Positions 1-11,454 of a stretch of 64,000 nt of DNA are shown here, one piece after another. Position numbers and translations under genes: made by a program. Numbering within the stretch: the first letter of the stretch is position 1; each line of letters opens with the position of its first letter. Below the pieces are notes generated by a model. The model made no database searches, was not told where the DNA came from, and saw nothing but the letters and a program-made list of their open reading frames with translations. The stretch is from the NCBI GenBank assembly GCA_961205875.1, contig OY540816.1:12162701-12226700 (forward strand), in the 5' to 3' direction. This DNA comes from Sialis fuliginosa. Lineage: Eukaryota; Arthropoda; Insecta; Megaloptera; Sialidae.

Positions 1-159
1 ATATCGTGACTAAAGGGTTAAAATCAAAAGATCGTAAGACATTTTTGTTTCGTTTTAAAAGACCTATCTAAAGACACTCAATATTTTTTAATATACTTTT
101 CAGTCTATGAGGAGTCCAAAAATCTAATTTCTGTTTTTGGGTTATCAATCTACGTCTGT

Positions 160-245
160 ATAGCAAATTTCATCTTAATCGGTATAAAATTTATATAGAC
201 AGATAGACGGACGGACAGAGCGAAACTATAAGTTTTCTACGAAAT
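160..245 (+). repeat. Insect dispersed-repeat tail (ACGGACGGACAG type)
   Basis: A 'caaatttcatcttaatcggt' segment is followed by 'agacagatagacggacggac' and 'gaaactataag'. The same arrangement, in better condition, occurs at 36490-36672. Such tails are common in moth and butterfly genomes at the ends of dispersed elements. The element cannot be named from this fragment. Confidence 0.45.
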
Positions 246-1884
246 CTAAAAATGGAGCAATTGGATTGTGAAGTGCTAAATTATTAGAGAATTTTAAAAT
301 GAATGAAACAAATAATATATCATTTTTTTCGTGTTTTTTTTTTGTCTTAAAAGTTATAATTGTATAAGTATTGTCATGACACTCCACATCCTAAGATGCT
401 TTTTTTGACGACGACAAAAAAAATCTCATCGAGCCCAACCCTTGTGGAGGTCATGTGTATTTTATATAAATAATATTATATTATAATATTACAATAATTG
501 TACAAAAAAGTAAATATAAAAATTATACACAAAAATAATTATATTAACTATTTAATTTCGATGGAATACGAAGCGGATTTAAAACAAAATAAAATGTAGG
601 GAGTATTTGCATTAAAAAATAATTAATTCAGAAGTATTACATTTTTCCGTAAAAAGGTAATTAATTTAATTTTCAAGAATGAATATTCTTTTATTTTTTT
701 ATGAATAAAAAAAACTCTACTATAGTCATTAAAATACGAAACGGTAAAACTATACTAGAATTGTTTTTTTTTCTGAATCACAATATGCAGCTTTAAAAAC
801 AAACTGAATTTTAATTAAAAAGCTCGCATTCCTTTTGTTAGCAATACTTATCCAATTAATTATTATTGTCAGTGAAAATAATAGGTGTAATTTTCAAAAG
901 TTTGGTTTGTGAGAATTTGCGTCCTGCTTATAAAATAATTAATTTGCTATTCCTCCTTAAAGTATGACAGAACATTTATAGAAATTAGACAAGTTTTGTC
1001 TGTTATAAAAACTTTCTTTCGACATAGACCAAACTTTTTTGAAGCTTTATTTAAATTTATTAACTTTATAATATTCTTGAACATAGAATGAAAAATTCTT
1101 CCTGGCAATATTTTACCTACTTTTTTTACTTATTATAAAAAAAAAACGTATTCTCGTAAGCATTGTGTTTGTAATTGAGATCATAAAAATTCCAGCTTAA
1201 GGTAGCAGTTCTAATTTTATAAGCGTTTAATTTGTCTGAAAATGTGATTCTTGACTCGATTAAATTCTGAATTCATGTTTACTAATATTTTGATGAATTT
1301 TGTTGACAAATTAATTTCAGAAAGTTAATTGATATATTGAACTTCTTTCATAAATTAATATTCTAATTATATTTTTAGTATTAATTCTATTATATTACGT
1401 TTGTTACTTGGTTTGTATTCCGATTTTTGCCTTGTTTTATTGGTTATACTTTCAACTAATTCTCAGATGTTGTTCTTTATTGCAGTGGAATATTACAATG
1501 ATAAATATATGTATTTTATTTTGTTTTATCATTAAACGCGATCGTTGGGGTGAAGAGGTCGTGTTTCTAAAAATGGAAGAAGGGTAAATGTAACTAATTA
1601 TAAAAATACTTAAATCGAATATCTTACATGAAAAAGTTTTTTACTTTATTTTCATAGAATATTAAAGGTATTATTATTTCTTTTTTGTGAATGAATATAT
1701 TTTTTGTTACCTAATTTTATCACCCTAAATGTTTTAAAAAGCTTTTGTTTTCTTTTGTACTTATCTATAGACATGATTTGCTTTTATTTTTATTAAGTAA
1801 AAGGAGAAAGAAATAACACATCTTAAAAGAAGTCAACGACATAAATATGTACCTACTGTAAGGGTTATGTAACTAATTATTAAT

Positions 1885-2117
1885 TAAGGGTGGTATTTCA
1901 TTCGGATAAATTTCTTCTGTAGGTTTTCAATATTTAGTGAACTATTTAGATAGTTTTCTATGAAATAGTGGTGAAATTTAACATGTATGGTCAGGATCAC
2001 CAACTGTATTAGAATAAGTTGAAGTATCACTGATTTAAATTTAAAAAAACCTATAGATAATATCACAGAATTAATACCCCGTTGAAAGTGCTTGTTAGCT
2101 AACAAATTTTGTTAGTT
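1885..2117. repeat. Relic of TTACAG-type foldback MITE
   Basis: The segment 2080-2117 (ttgaaagtgcttgttagc, then taacaaattttgttag) matches the right end of the intact element at 11796-12063. An internal 'caggatcaccaactgt' resembles 'cagagtcaccaactgt' in a second relic near 18260. The left end is not recognisable, so this is a decayed copy. An open frame of 73 codons here carries no coding signal. Confidence 0.5.
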
Positions 2118-2361
2118 CCTTTATAATATTGGACATTACTGTTATTTATGCACTTTGTGTTTCTTCGTTATAAATATTTATTTTGAATATGTGATATAGC
2201 CTATATATTATATTATTTCTCCTTACTAGCTTAATATTAGAAGGTCAAAATTTTATCGAATTTATTTGATTGCTTGTCTTTATGTTATTATTACATGTAT
2301 AAATGTTATGCGTATATCAACAAATCAACACTATTGGATTAAACAAAATAAATTATAGATA

Positions 2362-2859
2362 AGGTACTGGCACCAGTCTTGGATATGACCTCAGTAATGG
2401 CTATTTTTTAATTAAATGTACTCAATTATAAATATTTGTTGATATTTGAGTACTACTATTTCTGAATATTATAATCTATATACATTAGGTGTCAAAATGG
2501 TGGACATTTAAACTAATTATTAGTACTTATAATTTATTTATGAATTACTATATTATGATAGCAACTGCTTTACATTGTTTGAAATTTGACGATTCTTTCT
2601 TTTATATTTTTTGTGTCGTAGTACTTATTATTTTGTAATCATTGGCAAGTGTCAATCACTGCGTAATCATTACTGGTTTTCTTTATCCATTACTGGAGAA
2701 AAACACTATATTAGCGGACTTTGGTAATTAAATTGATTAAATAAAGAGTTACTTGTTTTATTAGTAACATGAGTTCATGAGAATTACAAAAAAAAGCTCG
2801 TCAATCACAAAAAACAGTAAACCTTGCTCTTATAGCGGCAATAACTGGTGTCAGTACCT
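2362..2859 (+). mobile_element. MITE family 1, copy A (AGGTACTGGCACCAG ends)
   Basis: The left end AGGTACTGGCACCAGT and the right end ACTGGTGTCAGTACCT form an inverted repeat of about 16 bp with one mismatch. TA lies outside both ends (2360-2361 and 2860-2861), as expected for a TA-targeting (Tc1/mariner-like) element. The 498 bp interior has no transposase; it carries family landmarks such as 'gtggacatttaaact', 'gtcgtagtacttat' and 'attaaattgattaaataaag'. Six related copies lie in this window. The A before the left TA and T after the right TA are also conserved, so the true boundary could be one base further out. Confidence 0.85.
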
Positions 2860-2861
2860 TA

Positions 2862-3654
2862 TTTATATACGTTTAATCAATACAATAATATAGGTCAATA
2901 ATAAAACAGATATTGATGATATTGTCAAGTACAATTTTGAACATAGTAGTACGTATGTGGTAAATTGTTATAGCCATCGCAGCAATAAACAGTTACAACA
3001 TCAACTGTCACAAACTGTTCAACGTTCGTGTGAATCGAACCATAAATTTTGATTCGATTGTCCTTTACACTAACCAATCTGCAAGGATATGGAATTGCCA
3101 CCACTAGTTTGATGCAGGACAACAATAATGTCTTTAACCCAATTAAACATTTTAAATTGGGGTTCGAGGAGTGACTCGGGGGTAATCAACGCATTTTAGA
3201 TTAAGATAAACAGCACAGTAGGGATTTTACAGTTGTTCAATATTTCAAATGCAAATTGGGTAGTATATGTATTAATTCTGAGTGTTAGTAGCTATGTCAA
3301 AATATAACGATTTAATAGTTTTACATAACTACAGTTTAATTGAACGAATTTTCATGAAATATATGAAGATAATACATTGGGATTCATTATTGATAATTGT
3401 AGTTTTTATAATGATTTTTTTTTAATTTCTTCAAAATTGTTTGAACTACCTAAGTTTTCCAAGATATCTAATAAAATAATTCGAGATTTTGGACTTTCAA
3501 GAACTTTTTACTTAGAAACCATCAACTTTAGAAAAAAAGTACAAGACACAAAAAATGTTTATTTTGGTCTAATTAAACTTGAAGAATTACTTAAAAAAAT
3601 TTATAACTTTTTCTATTTATTTTATTTAAGCAAAAACAAAATACGAAATGTTAA
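2862..3654. other. Gene-free spacer between MITE copies A and B
   Basis: No coding region is supported. An open frame of 117 codons on the + strand (3377-3730) is Phe/Lys/Leu/Asn-rich, has no recognisable motif and runs into MITE copy B, so it is read as chance. A short less AT-rich patch near 3000-3120 has no identifiable content. Confidence 0.6.
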
Positions 3655-4195
3655 AATGATTCTCCAAGTTTTAGAGCAAATTTTCGTTTTTTTTTTATTA
3701 ATGGACTTGTTTTTTAAACAATTTTCATAAAGTCATCTTACTAATAAAACAAATAATAATACCAAAGTCACCAAAAATAAATTGTTTTTTAAATTATAGT
3801 ATTTTATTTTATTCATGTTTTTTCTCCAGTAATAGCATAGGTAAAACCAGTAATGAGCACGCAGTGATGGACACTTGCTAATGATTACAAAATTGATTAC
3901 TACGACACAAAAGATATAAAAGAAAGAATCGTCAAATTTGAAACAATGTAAAGCAGTTGCTATGATAATAATATAATAATAAATAAATCACACTAATAAT
4001 TAGTTTAAATGTCCACCATGTTGACACCTATTGGCCGATTGTCATCAAATCACGCTGTAAGACAGTTAAATGTATAGATTAATATTCAGAAATGGTAGTA
4101 ATCAAATATCAGTGTCAACAAATATTTCTAATTCAGTACATTTAATTAAAAATATGTCATTACTGGGGTCCTTGCCAAAACTGGTGCCTGTACCT
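3655..4195 (-). mobile_element. MITE family 1, copy B (reverse, decayed left end)
   Basis: Reverse orientation relative to copy A. The right end 'aactggtgcctgtacct' is followed by TA (4196-4197). The left part from about 3674 aligns with other copies ('agagcaaattttcg', 'cttactaataaaac'), but the terminal 16 bp are not recognisable, so the start is approximate. Interior landmarks ('gatggacacttgctaatgat', 'tttaaatgtccaccatgttg') are well kept. It looks older than copies A, C, D and E. Confidence 0.75.
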
Positions 4196-4197
4196 TA

Positions 4198-4991
4198 TAT
4201 CTACATTTACAACGGTAATATGTATTTATAGTATTGTGTAATTTACGAAAACAGAGGTATCATACTTTTATTTAAAAAATATTTTGTTTGTAATAGCGTC
4301 ATTATTTTATATTTTCTACCAAAAAAAATTTCCTTGATCTTTGATTAAAAAATATATGTTTTTATTTTTAATTTTGTCTTATTTAAAATGAAACACATTT
4401 GGAAAAACAAAAGCTAATAGAATTTTCGATTGCTTGTGTTCACAGGACCAATTTTAAAATCCCTGTGGTATTGATTTGCAGTGCTGATATTTGCGCAAAA
4501 GTTTTTTAAACACATAATCAGTGTTTTCAGTTTCGCACACTTTCATAATACATTATTCAGGACGACGTACTGACGGAGGAAATATTCAGTTATCATTGAA
4601 ACGACCTTTCTAAACGCTCTAACGGTCTTCTCGTTTCCGATTGACGAGTTCATTTTTCCTTTTTATTTTTTTCGAAAAATCGATATAACTTGAGTGTACT
4701 ATATTTTTACTTTGTGAAATGTATGTAAAACTGTATTTTATTATTGAACAAATATGTTTTTTATTTTGAAAATATTACAATTACTGATGATATACATGTA
4801 ATATAATCTAAATAGTAAGTTATTTGTCAGATATTATTTTTATTATTCGAATATTTTTTATAATATGTATTTTATTTTAAATTATTTATAAAGAGTTGCA
4901 TTCCAGATGAAAAATGTTGTATACATTTTTTCCCTCTATTCACTGATAGAATAGTAAATATATAGCTGTATATAAAATATATATGATCGCA
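4198..4991. other. Gene-free spacer
   Basis: No gene is seen. The slightly less AT-rich stretch 4540-4660 shows no splice or promoter pattern that can be trusted. The open frame on the - strand that crosses 4872-5075 reads through the end of MITE copy C and is therefore not a gene. Confidence 0.6.
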
Positions 4992-4993
4992 TA

Positions 4994-5554
4994 AAGTACT
5001 GGCACCAGTTATGGCCGCTATAAAGCAAAGTTTAATGTTTTTGTGATTGACGGGGTTCTTTTTTGTAATTCTCATTAACTCATGTTACTAATAAAACAAG
5101 TAACTGTTTATTTAATCAATTTAATTACCAAAAACCGCAAATATAGTTTGTTGTTTAAATTATAGCATTTATTTTGTTTATATTTTTTCTCCAGTAATGG
5201 ATAAAGTAAAACCAGTAATGAGCACGCAGTGATGGATACTTGCTAATGATTATAAAATGATAAGTATTACGACACAAAAGATATAAAAGAAATAATCGTC
5301 AAATTCGAAACAATGTAAAGCAGTTGCTATGATAATATAATAAGTAATAAATAAATTATACTAATAATTAGTTTAAATGTACATCATTTTGACACCTATT
5401 GGCTGATTGTCATCAAATCAGGCTTTAAGATATAATAGAATATATAGAATAATATTCATAAATGGTAGTAATTAAAACAAATATTTCTAATTCAGTACAT
5501 TTAATTAAAAAATACCCATTACTGGGGTCATATCCAAGGCTGGTGCCAGTACCT
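4994..5554 (-). mobile_element. MITE family 1, copy C (near full length)
   Basis: A 561 bp copy in reverse orientation, flanked by TA (4992-4993 and 5555-5556). The left end AAGTACTGGCACCAGTTATG has one change in the terminal bases; the right end is CTGGTGCCAGTACCT. It keeps the full order of family landmarks, including 'ttctccagtaatggataaag' and 'ccattactggggtcatatcc'. With copies D and E it defines the full-length form, about 530-560 bp. No coding capacity. Confidence 0.88.
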
Positions 5555-5556
5555 TA

Positions 5557-6210
5557 TAACCTTTTTCATCGGTTTACTAATTGTAAGCTGAAACAATATT
5601 TATCTTAAATTACGAATGGGTTATTATTTTTTACTTGCATGAAACTTCTAATGGAATAAAATTCGTTTATATATTATATTTTTTTATTAAATATTTTACC
5701 TCTGTTATATTTTTATAAGTTACTATAATATATAAATATTTATATAAAAATATTTAAAATTAAAAATAAATTTAATTACCTACGTTCTATATATTTTATG
5801 TTTATATGTACAGAGTAAACAAGAAAACGTGTAGGTAGTGGTGCATTGTACCTACACATTGTACAAATGGGCGATTGTTGAATAAATGAATAATCGAAAC
5901 ATTCGATGATTATTTGGAGAATTCGAATGAATTTATTTGAAGTATTGTGTAACTGCATGTCCTTTATGTTTAAAATGAGAAGTAAACATTTTTGTTTGTT
6001 TGTTTATTTATTTTTTAATTAGACGAAGGCAACATTTTTGTTCATTTAATTCTCTCTGTAAACTTCTCGTAAAAGAAACATTCTGATTGGAAAAACTTTT
6101 TGTTTATTTCATATTTGTATCCTCTTAGATTTATAAATTCTATATAATTTTCAAAATGATTCGTTTCTAAATATGCACTATTTAAATATCTAAAATTATT
6201 CGAATGCTTA
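5557..6210. other. Gene-free AT-rich spacer
   Basis: No coding region, RNA gene or clear repeat is seen. It contains the chance open frame 5776-5958 on the - strand and ends at a Harbinger-like MITE. Confidence 0.55.
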
Positions 6211-6382
6211 GGGTCGATCCAGACTATCGTGCCGATCTCGATCCGGTCTCGCTCTAATCAAATATAAATATACAATAAACAATAAAATCATTCACACTAG
6301 TGATATTATATATTGTATAGGTATTTAAATTTTGATTGGAACGAGACTGGACCGGAACTGGCACGATGGTCTGGATCGACCC
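6211..6382. mobile_element. Harbinger-like MITE, GGGTCGATCC ends
   Basis: The left end GGGTCGATCCAGACTATCGT pairs with the right end ACGATGGTCTGGATCGACCC over about 20 bp. TTA lies directly outside both ends (6208-6210 and 6383-6385), the TTA/TAA duplication typical of PIF/Harbinger. A second partial right end (gcacgatagtctgg, 6418-6431) follows at once, so a second truncated copy or an internal rearrangement extends the block to about 6436. A 202 bp relative lies at 49665-49866. No protein is encoded; the 85-codon open frame on the - strand is chance. Confidence 0.8.
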
Positions 6383-6483
6383 TTACTAGACTGAATATTT
6401 GACTGGAGCGAGACCGGCACGATAGTCTGGATTGACCTTCAGTTTTCACAATTAAATATTTCGAATGTAGTACATAAAGTATT

Positions 6484-6968
6484 TGAAAAATACCCCAGTG
6501 TCGAACATTTTTATATTCAATGTACTGAATTAAAAATATTTGTTGATATTTAATTACTGCCATTACTAAATATTAAGTTATGTACATTTATCTGTCTCAC
6601 AGCGTGATTTGATGATCATAATTGATCATTTTGTTTAAAAACAGTGGACAAATAATTATCGCGGTTCGGTACACTACCAAGAAAAGTGTATTTCCTTATT
6701 GTTTTAAATTTTACCACTCATTTTATAACGTTTGTGCAGTAGTTCTTTACTGGTTTTACGTGGAGAAAAAACATATACAAAATAAAAGGCTGTAATTTAA
6801 AAAACAAACTATATTTGCGGATTTCGGTAATTAAATTGATTTAATAAAGAGCTAGTTATTTTATTAGTAACATGAGTTCATGAGAATTACAAAAAAGTAG
6901 TTCTTCAATCCCAAAAAACAATATATTAATACTTTACTCTTAGAACGTTCAAAACTGGTGCCAGTCCT
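6484..6968 (+). mobile_element. MITE family 1, copy G (diverged)
   Basis: Same orientation as copy A. Landmarks include 'tactgaattaaaaatatttg', 'caaactatatttgcgga' and 'catgagttcatgagaatt'. The right end reads aactggtgccagtcct followed by TA; it has lost the 'ac' of the canonical gtacct. The left end is decayed near 'ataccccagtgtcgaac', so the start is approximate. It begins about 50 bp after the Harbinger-like block. Confidence 0.75.
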
Positions 6969-6970
6969 TA

Positions 6971-8550
6971 GTAGGTAATGTTATGAAATCATTTTCAAGA
7001 TTGGAAGATTTTATAGAGTAGTAACATATGCAGGATTACATTACACTCGAGTGTGGAATACAATGTTTTTATCAATAGTTTTCAATCTGATACAATCTGG
7101 TATAGTTAGAATGTGAATTCTACTCACAAGATATTATTACACCGAAATAATAATTTGCGTAGATTTGTGCGTATGTAAAACAAAATATAAAAGTAATATA
7201 TGTATAACATTAACTGACGGCCAACATTGTCTGACGTTTTCAAGGATACAATTATTATGTGTAATTACCATGATGCAACCTGTTACATGCTCACGGTTAT
7301 CAGGGCATTTTTATTTCATTGTTTACGTTTCATTGAGCAAAGTGTGTTATTGTAGTATTTGAAATGTCAGACACGTATGAATGTGTGTTGATTTTTTTGT
7401 TGAGATTATTTATTATATAATGATGATTCAAGCATGGCTATAAGAAAGCATTGAATCTGCACTCATTAAAATGCTTTGAAGGTTTGTTTATAAAAAGAAA
7501 AATTGTCGGTTATAAAAATCAATTTGTAACACTTTTCTAAGAAAATTGTATTTTTCAGAAGTAATTTGTAAAAGTAACAGAATAAAAAAATATGTGGTAG
7601 TTATCAATATAAAATTTATATGGAAATCTTTCAATCATGTTTTAAAGAAATTGAGCTTTACAAGAATTGCTTCAAGGTATATTTTATATTTATGTATTAT
7701 ATCAATATTATATGAATTTTTATTTTTAAGAATTCAATTTTCTGAAAAATCTTCATTGAATATCTGAAGGAATATAGAAAAATATGATATCCCGTTTCAA
7801 AAAATATTTTGTATTAATTTAAATATTCATTTCATATTTCGTGATAAATCTGGGATGAATTTTGATTTTTAGATATGGGAAGTGTTTCATATTTCTTTGA
7901 TTTTTCATCAATTTTCTACAAAATTAATTAATACAAATATGTTAATTTTCTGACTTTGTAAATTAATTTTTATGATTTAATGCTTACAAAAAAATTTAAA
8001 AAATAAATAGTATTTGTTAGCCTTTTTCTACCATGTAAATATCTTACTTTTCATTATCAGCAGTTGCTATAGTCTATGTATATTTAGTACATGGTTTCTA
8101 TCACGTAGAATATACAAACATTGAAAACTATATTAAAAAATATTTAGCATTTAGCATTTCCCTACATTATTTTTAATTAATAGATAAGTACTTAATTTTA
8201 CTCCACAAATTGGCTCTTTAATAATCTACCTATATAAGTTTTGTATATCAAATTCTGTTTTGCCTTATATGTTACTGGTTATTATAATTGTATGTTGACC
8301 AATTTTCATATATACATTTTAATTAGAACATGAGAGTGGTCCTATGAAAAGGATTTTACAGCAATACTTCTTGTAACTCCGCAACAAATAACTCAATTAT
8401 ATTTTTTAAACATTAGAGAGTTCTCTGATTTTAGTTTTTTGATGTTCGTCATTATAAAAATTTCCCATCCTTGGTGGGGACACAACATTCTATGAAAGGG
8501 GCATATAGGAAATACATTTAATAAATATTTTTAACTTATTTTATAACAGT
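6971..8550. other. Gene-free AT-rich stretch
   Basis: Two open frames of 65 and 73 codons (7165-7362, 7546-7767, + strand) have AT-driven composition and no motif. No promoter or splice pair could be supported. Nothing else is seen. Confidence 0.55.
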
Positions 8551-8790
8551 AGTAAGCAGGCCCTGAGAGAGCTTCAATGGGGCCCGGACCATACCCCTCC
8601 GTTTCGTGAGTTTAAGGAAATTTCTAACAAATTCCGTATTATCCTTAAATTTTCTTTGAATTCATATTATGTGAGATAATATATATTATAAATATTTATA
8701 TAAAATATAAACAATTTTCAGTGTCTCTGAAACCCAGAAACCCGGGCTATATGGCCCTCTAAGCCCTCCCTCTATCTGGGCTTGGTAGTA
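8551..8790. repeat. GC-rich DNA-transposon relic
   Basis: Two GC-rich patches, 'gcaggccctgagagagcttc' at 8556 and 'aacccgggctatatggccct' near 8740, face each other about 150 bp apart across AT-rich DNA. The inner parts are loosely complementary (ggggcccgg against cccgggc). A similar opening 'cagtgagtagggccttga' occurs at 12909. This looks like the ends of an old TIR element but the boundaries are not clear. Confidence 0.3.
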
Positions 8791-9081
8791 GGTAATTAGA
8801 TACATGTAAGTTGCATAAAAATAAATAACAATGAAACATTTCATTATTTTATAAAAATAACAAAATGTATTTCCCTTTTATGGAACAAGAATATGTCACT
8901 TTACATCGTAGTTAATAAAAAAAAGACATGTTTCATCTCCTCTACACTTTTAATTACTTCCTATATTCCTTTCATATAAAACTAAATATATAGCGATGCG
9001 TATTCCGAATGGAACCAGGGATATCTAATTATATCAATCTCATAAATATACTAAACAAAATGAAAAAATACCAAAACGAAT

Positions 9082-9345
9082 GTGAAAGGCACGTTCACGC
9101 ACCGGCCGGCCGTGTCTCGCCCAGCATCACGCTCTCGTTTATCAAATAAACGTATCGCTTCGCGTGTACAAAATCAATGCGAGTGCGGGCGAATCAATTC
9201 GCATACGACGACAACACCGGGGCCAGCGCAGCATCCCCGAAGTGCCGGTGGTGACCGACAGATGTTTTACCGCGTGTGTACAGTGGCGTACGCGCACCTA
9301 ACTATTGAACGAATTTGTGAAGTATACATATGTAAAAAAAACTAA
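9082..9345 (+). other. GC-rich block, unknown; open frame of 87 codons
   Basis: This is one of the few CpG-rich islands in the window (accggccggccgtg, tatcgcttcgcgtg, aacaccggggccagcgc). An 87-codon frame is open throughout (starts MKGTFTHRPAV, Arg/Ser/Pro-rich middle, ends CEVYICKKN) and its last third drops back to AT-rich codons. It matches no family I know. It could be a promoter or 5' exon of a host gene, an exon with unseen splice sites, or part of a dispersed element. The sharp change in composition is the only firm evidence. Confidence 0.25.
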
Positions 9346-9374
9346 TTCTGTGTATATACATTTTACGAGGTAAA

Positions 9375-9807
9375 ATATTTTTTTATAAAACCTGAAAAAA
9401 CCTATATTTTCACAAACCTGAATCTGAATACGAACCTTTTTTTAATATGTTTCTCCAATCTTAACAAGTTCACTACTAAAATTTACATATTTTTTACTTT
9501 CTATTTTAATTCTATAACTGAATTACATTTCAATTCAATCAAAAAAAATCTGAAAGGAGAGATTTCAATCTTTAAAATGAAATTATTTGTTTTTTTTTCT
9601 AGCCATATTTTAAAGGCTATTAATGTTTTTTCCTTTTTTAGAAAATGTTTTATTTATTTATTATAATATTTTTTCGAACAAAATAATTTTCATTCAATTA
9701 CAAACTTGAACTTGAACCTGAATGTGAACCCTGAAAAAATAACGTGTTTTGAACCCAAATAGTTTGCACCATGATGAACTAATCCGAACCATAAATAAAT
9801 TCCGGTT
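9375..9807 (-). repeat. GGTTCA-rich dispersed repeat, left inverted arm
   Basis: Contains 'acaaacctgaatctgaatac', 'acttgaacttgaacctgaat' and ends 'aaccataaataaattccggt'. The whole unit recurs in opposite orientation at 10216-10530 with matching order, including 'ttcgaacaaaataatttt' and 'tctagccatattttaaaggc' (right arm: tctagcaatattttaatag). About 70 bp between 9720 and 9785 are absent from the other arm. No coding capacity. Confidence 0.75.
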
Positions 9808-10215
9808 ATCAATTCTAGTAAATTCTATAACTGGTTATACAATGATGGGAAAACTGTTGTCAAACTTTCCTTGTATTTTTTTAATTTCTTGTATATTTAT
9901 ATAATACTAAAAGAACAGCTGTTGCTATATGTACTCAAGTCAAATTTTAAACTCAAGACAATTGTAGGAATATAACGAACACAATGAATATGGCACAAAC
10001 ACAATGATTTTTTGTTTAGGGTCTTTGCTGAATATTGTTCGATGCACTCGGTTTGATCGTAGTAAAATGCTCAAATAAAGATACCGGGTATTAGTCAGAA
10101 GTTAATACTAAATAAAAATAAAAAATAATTGGTATTTACTATTTTAATTAAGATATAATATTTGTGTTTTTAGTATACAATTATAATTAATAGAGTAGTC
10201 TTAACCAGGGATTTC

Positions 10216-10530
10216 AACCGGAATTTATTTATGGTTCGGGTTCGGGTTCAAGTTTGTAATTGAAAGAAAATTATTTTGTTCGAAAAAAATTATAATTAAC
10301 AAATAAAAATTTTCTGAAGAAGAAAAAAACATTAATAACTATTAAAATATTGCTAGAAAAAAGGGCAAAAAATAATATTATTAAAAATAATTTAATTGAA
10401 AGGTTCAGGTTCAGATTCAGGTTCGTTGACTTTGAGATATATCGGTTCGGTTCGGGTTCAGGTTATTGAAAAATACGGTTTTTTTCGGGTTTACGGTTCG
10501 GGTTCAGGTTCAAGTCCTTGGTCTTAATTT
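10216..10530 (+). repeat. GGTTCA-rich dispersed repeat, right inverted arm
   Basis: Begins 'aaccggaatttatttatggt' and contains degenerate hexamer runs of the form GGTTC(A/G) at 10233-10252, 10402-10426 and 10444-10520. It is the inverted partner of 9375-9807 with a spacer of about 400 bp. The hexamer is a simple-sequence part of the element, not the insect telomere repeat (TTAGG). Confidence 0.75.
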
Positions 10531-10717
10531 AAATAGGTAATAGATAATATAAAATATAATAATAATAATTTCAAACTGCGTGGTTTTGCAAAACATTACG
10601 TGCGGATCTGTGCATTTGTATACATGTTTTTAAATGTTTTATGCATTTATGTATATGTTTGTGTTTGCAGTGTTGTACCCTAAATGAAGACGGGGAACGG
10701 TGGTGGTGTATATCGTC

Positions 10718-10776
10718 CCCTATAATGCAAAATTTTACAAACACGATTTGTGCTTACAATACTCTGCATTATAGGG
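10718..10776. repeat. Hairpin, 12 bp perfect stem
   Basis: CCCTATAATGCA at 10718-10729 is perfectly complementary to TGCATTATAGGG at 10765-10776, with a 35 nt loop. 'gtaccctaaatg' just upstream (10676) suggests the stem may be the inner part of a small TIR element. Confidence 0.6.
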
Positions 10777-10861
10777 TACGCTGTGCACATTTAAAATACG
10801 TTTATTTCGATAATTAAACAAAATTCTATTTAATAGGTAGGAACTTAAATTATTGGATAAT

Positions 10862-10946
10862 GAAATATACCAATATTTTACCTGCCTTAACGGCAACATA
10901 CACATCATGATTTTTTTTTGTACACATCTATCGCACAGTACCTAAC
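10862..10946 (-). repeat. Dispersed repeat family 2, fragment
   Basis: On the - strand this reads 'ggtactgtgcgatagatgtg', then a run of A, then 'atgttgccgttaaggcaggt' and 'aaaatattgg'. The same order is seen on the + strand at 23851-23912 and, in part, at 24128-24187 and 45258-45312. The element type is not known. Confidence 0.65.
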
Positions 10947-11079
10947 CTAATCTATCATTATCAATTTCTATTTGTGCTACATTATTTCTATTATGCGGTC
11001 AATTCACATTTTGATTTCGACGCAAAAATTATTCGAAATCGTAAATTCAAAATGAATAAATTAAAAATTGGAAACTTCC

Positions 11080-11140
11080 AAAAATTATCCCTTAAAAAAT
11101 TACGCTTTCAAAGTTTATAAAAAATTAAGGGATAATTTTT
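11080..11140. repeat. Hairpin, 16 bp stem
   Basis: AAAAATTATCCCTTAA (11080-11095) is complementary to TTAAGGGATAATTTTT (11125-11140). The same 'tatcccttaattttttt' string recurs at 11291. This is probably a small foldback element or its remains. Confidence 0.5.
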
Positions 11141-11408
11141 TGAACTCTTTTAACCCTTAGCACAGAGGGCAGGGTATAATAAAAATTATTGAGCTCTTGA
11201 TTCAAAAACTAGAAAGTACACACTTACGAATGAGCTTTGGATCATACAAATCCAATAATTTTCTGCGGAGATATAACTTATTATTATTATTATCCCTTAA
11301 TTTTTTTGATGAGTTTATAATTATCTACGTAGGTAGTACAACTATAATAATGAAAAAAAAAATAATAAAAATGTATCCCCCCCCCCATTAATACATTTCT
11401 CTGCACGC

Positions 11409-11450
11409 CACTGTGTATGTGTATGTGCATGTGTGTGTGTGTGTGTATTA
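11409..11450. repeat. GT microsatellite
   Basis: An interrupted (GT)n tract ending in about 8 uninterrupted GT units (gtgtgtgtgtgtgtgt). A C-run (about 9 C) lies just upstream at 11379-11387. It borders the promoter-like island. Confidence 0.9.
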
Positions 11451-11454
11451 GCCA

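Larger units (their letters stand above)
1..2359. other. Gene-free AT-rich stretch
   Basis: No open frame of convincing length or composition is visible on either strand. The DNA is AT-rich with many homopolymer runs. The only recognisable contents are a degenerate insect repeat tail near 160-245 and a relic of a foldback MITE near 1890-2117, both listed separately. Nothing else stands out. Confidence 0.7.

Noticed and set aside
3377-3730. 117-codon open frame on the + strand
   Set aside because: AT-driven composition (Phe, Lys, Leu, Asn), no motif, no promoter, and its 3' end lies in decayed MITE copy B.
4872-5075. Frames reading MRITKKNPVNHKN.. here and MMRTTKKKPVNHKN.. at 21426-21644
   Set aside because: The similarity between the two peptides comes from the shared terminal sequence of MITE copies C and E, not from a gene family.
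10233-10520. GGTTCA/GGTTCG runs as telomere-like DNA
   Set aside because: The hexamer is not the insect telomere unit and it occurs inside a dispersed element with a non-repetitive body.
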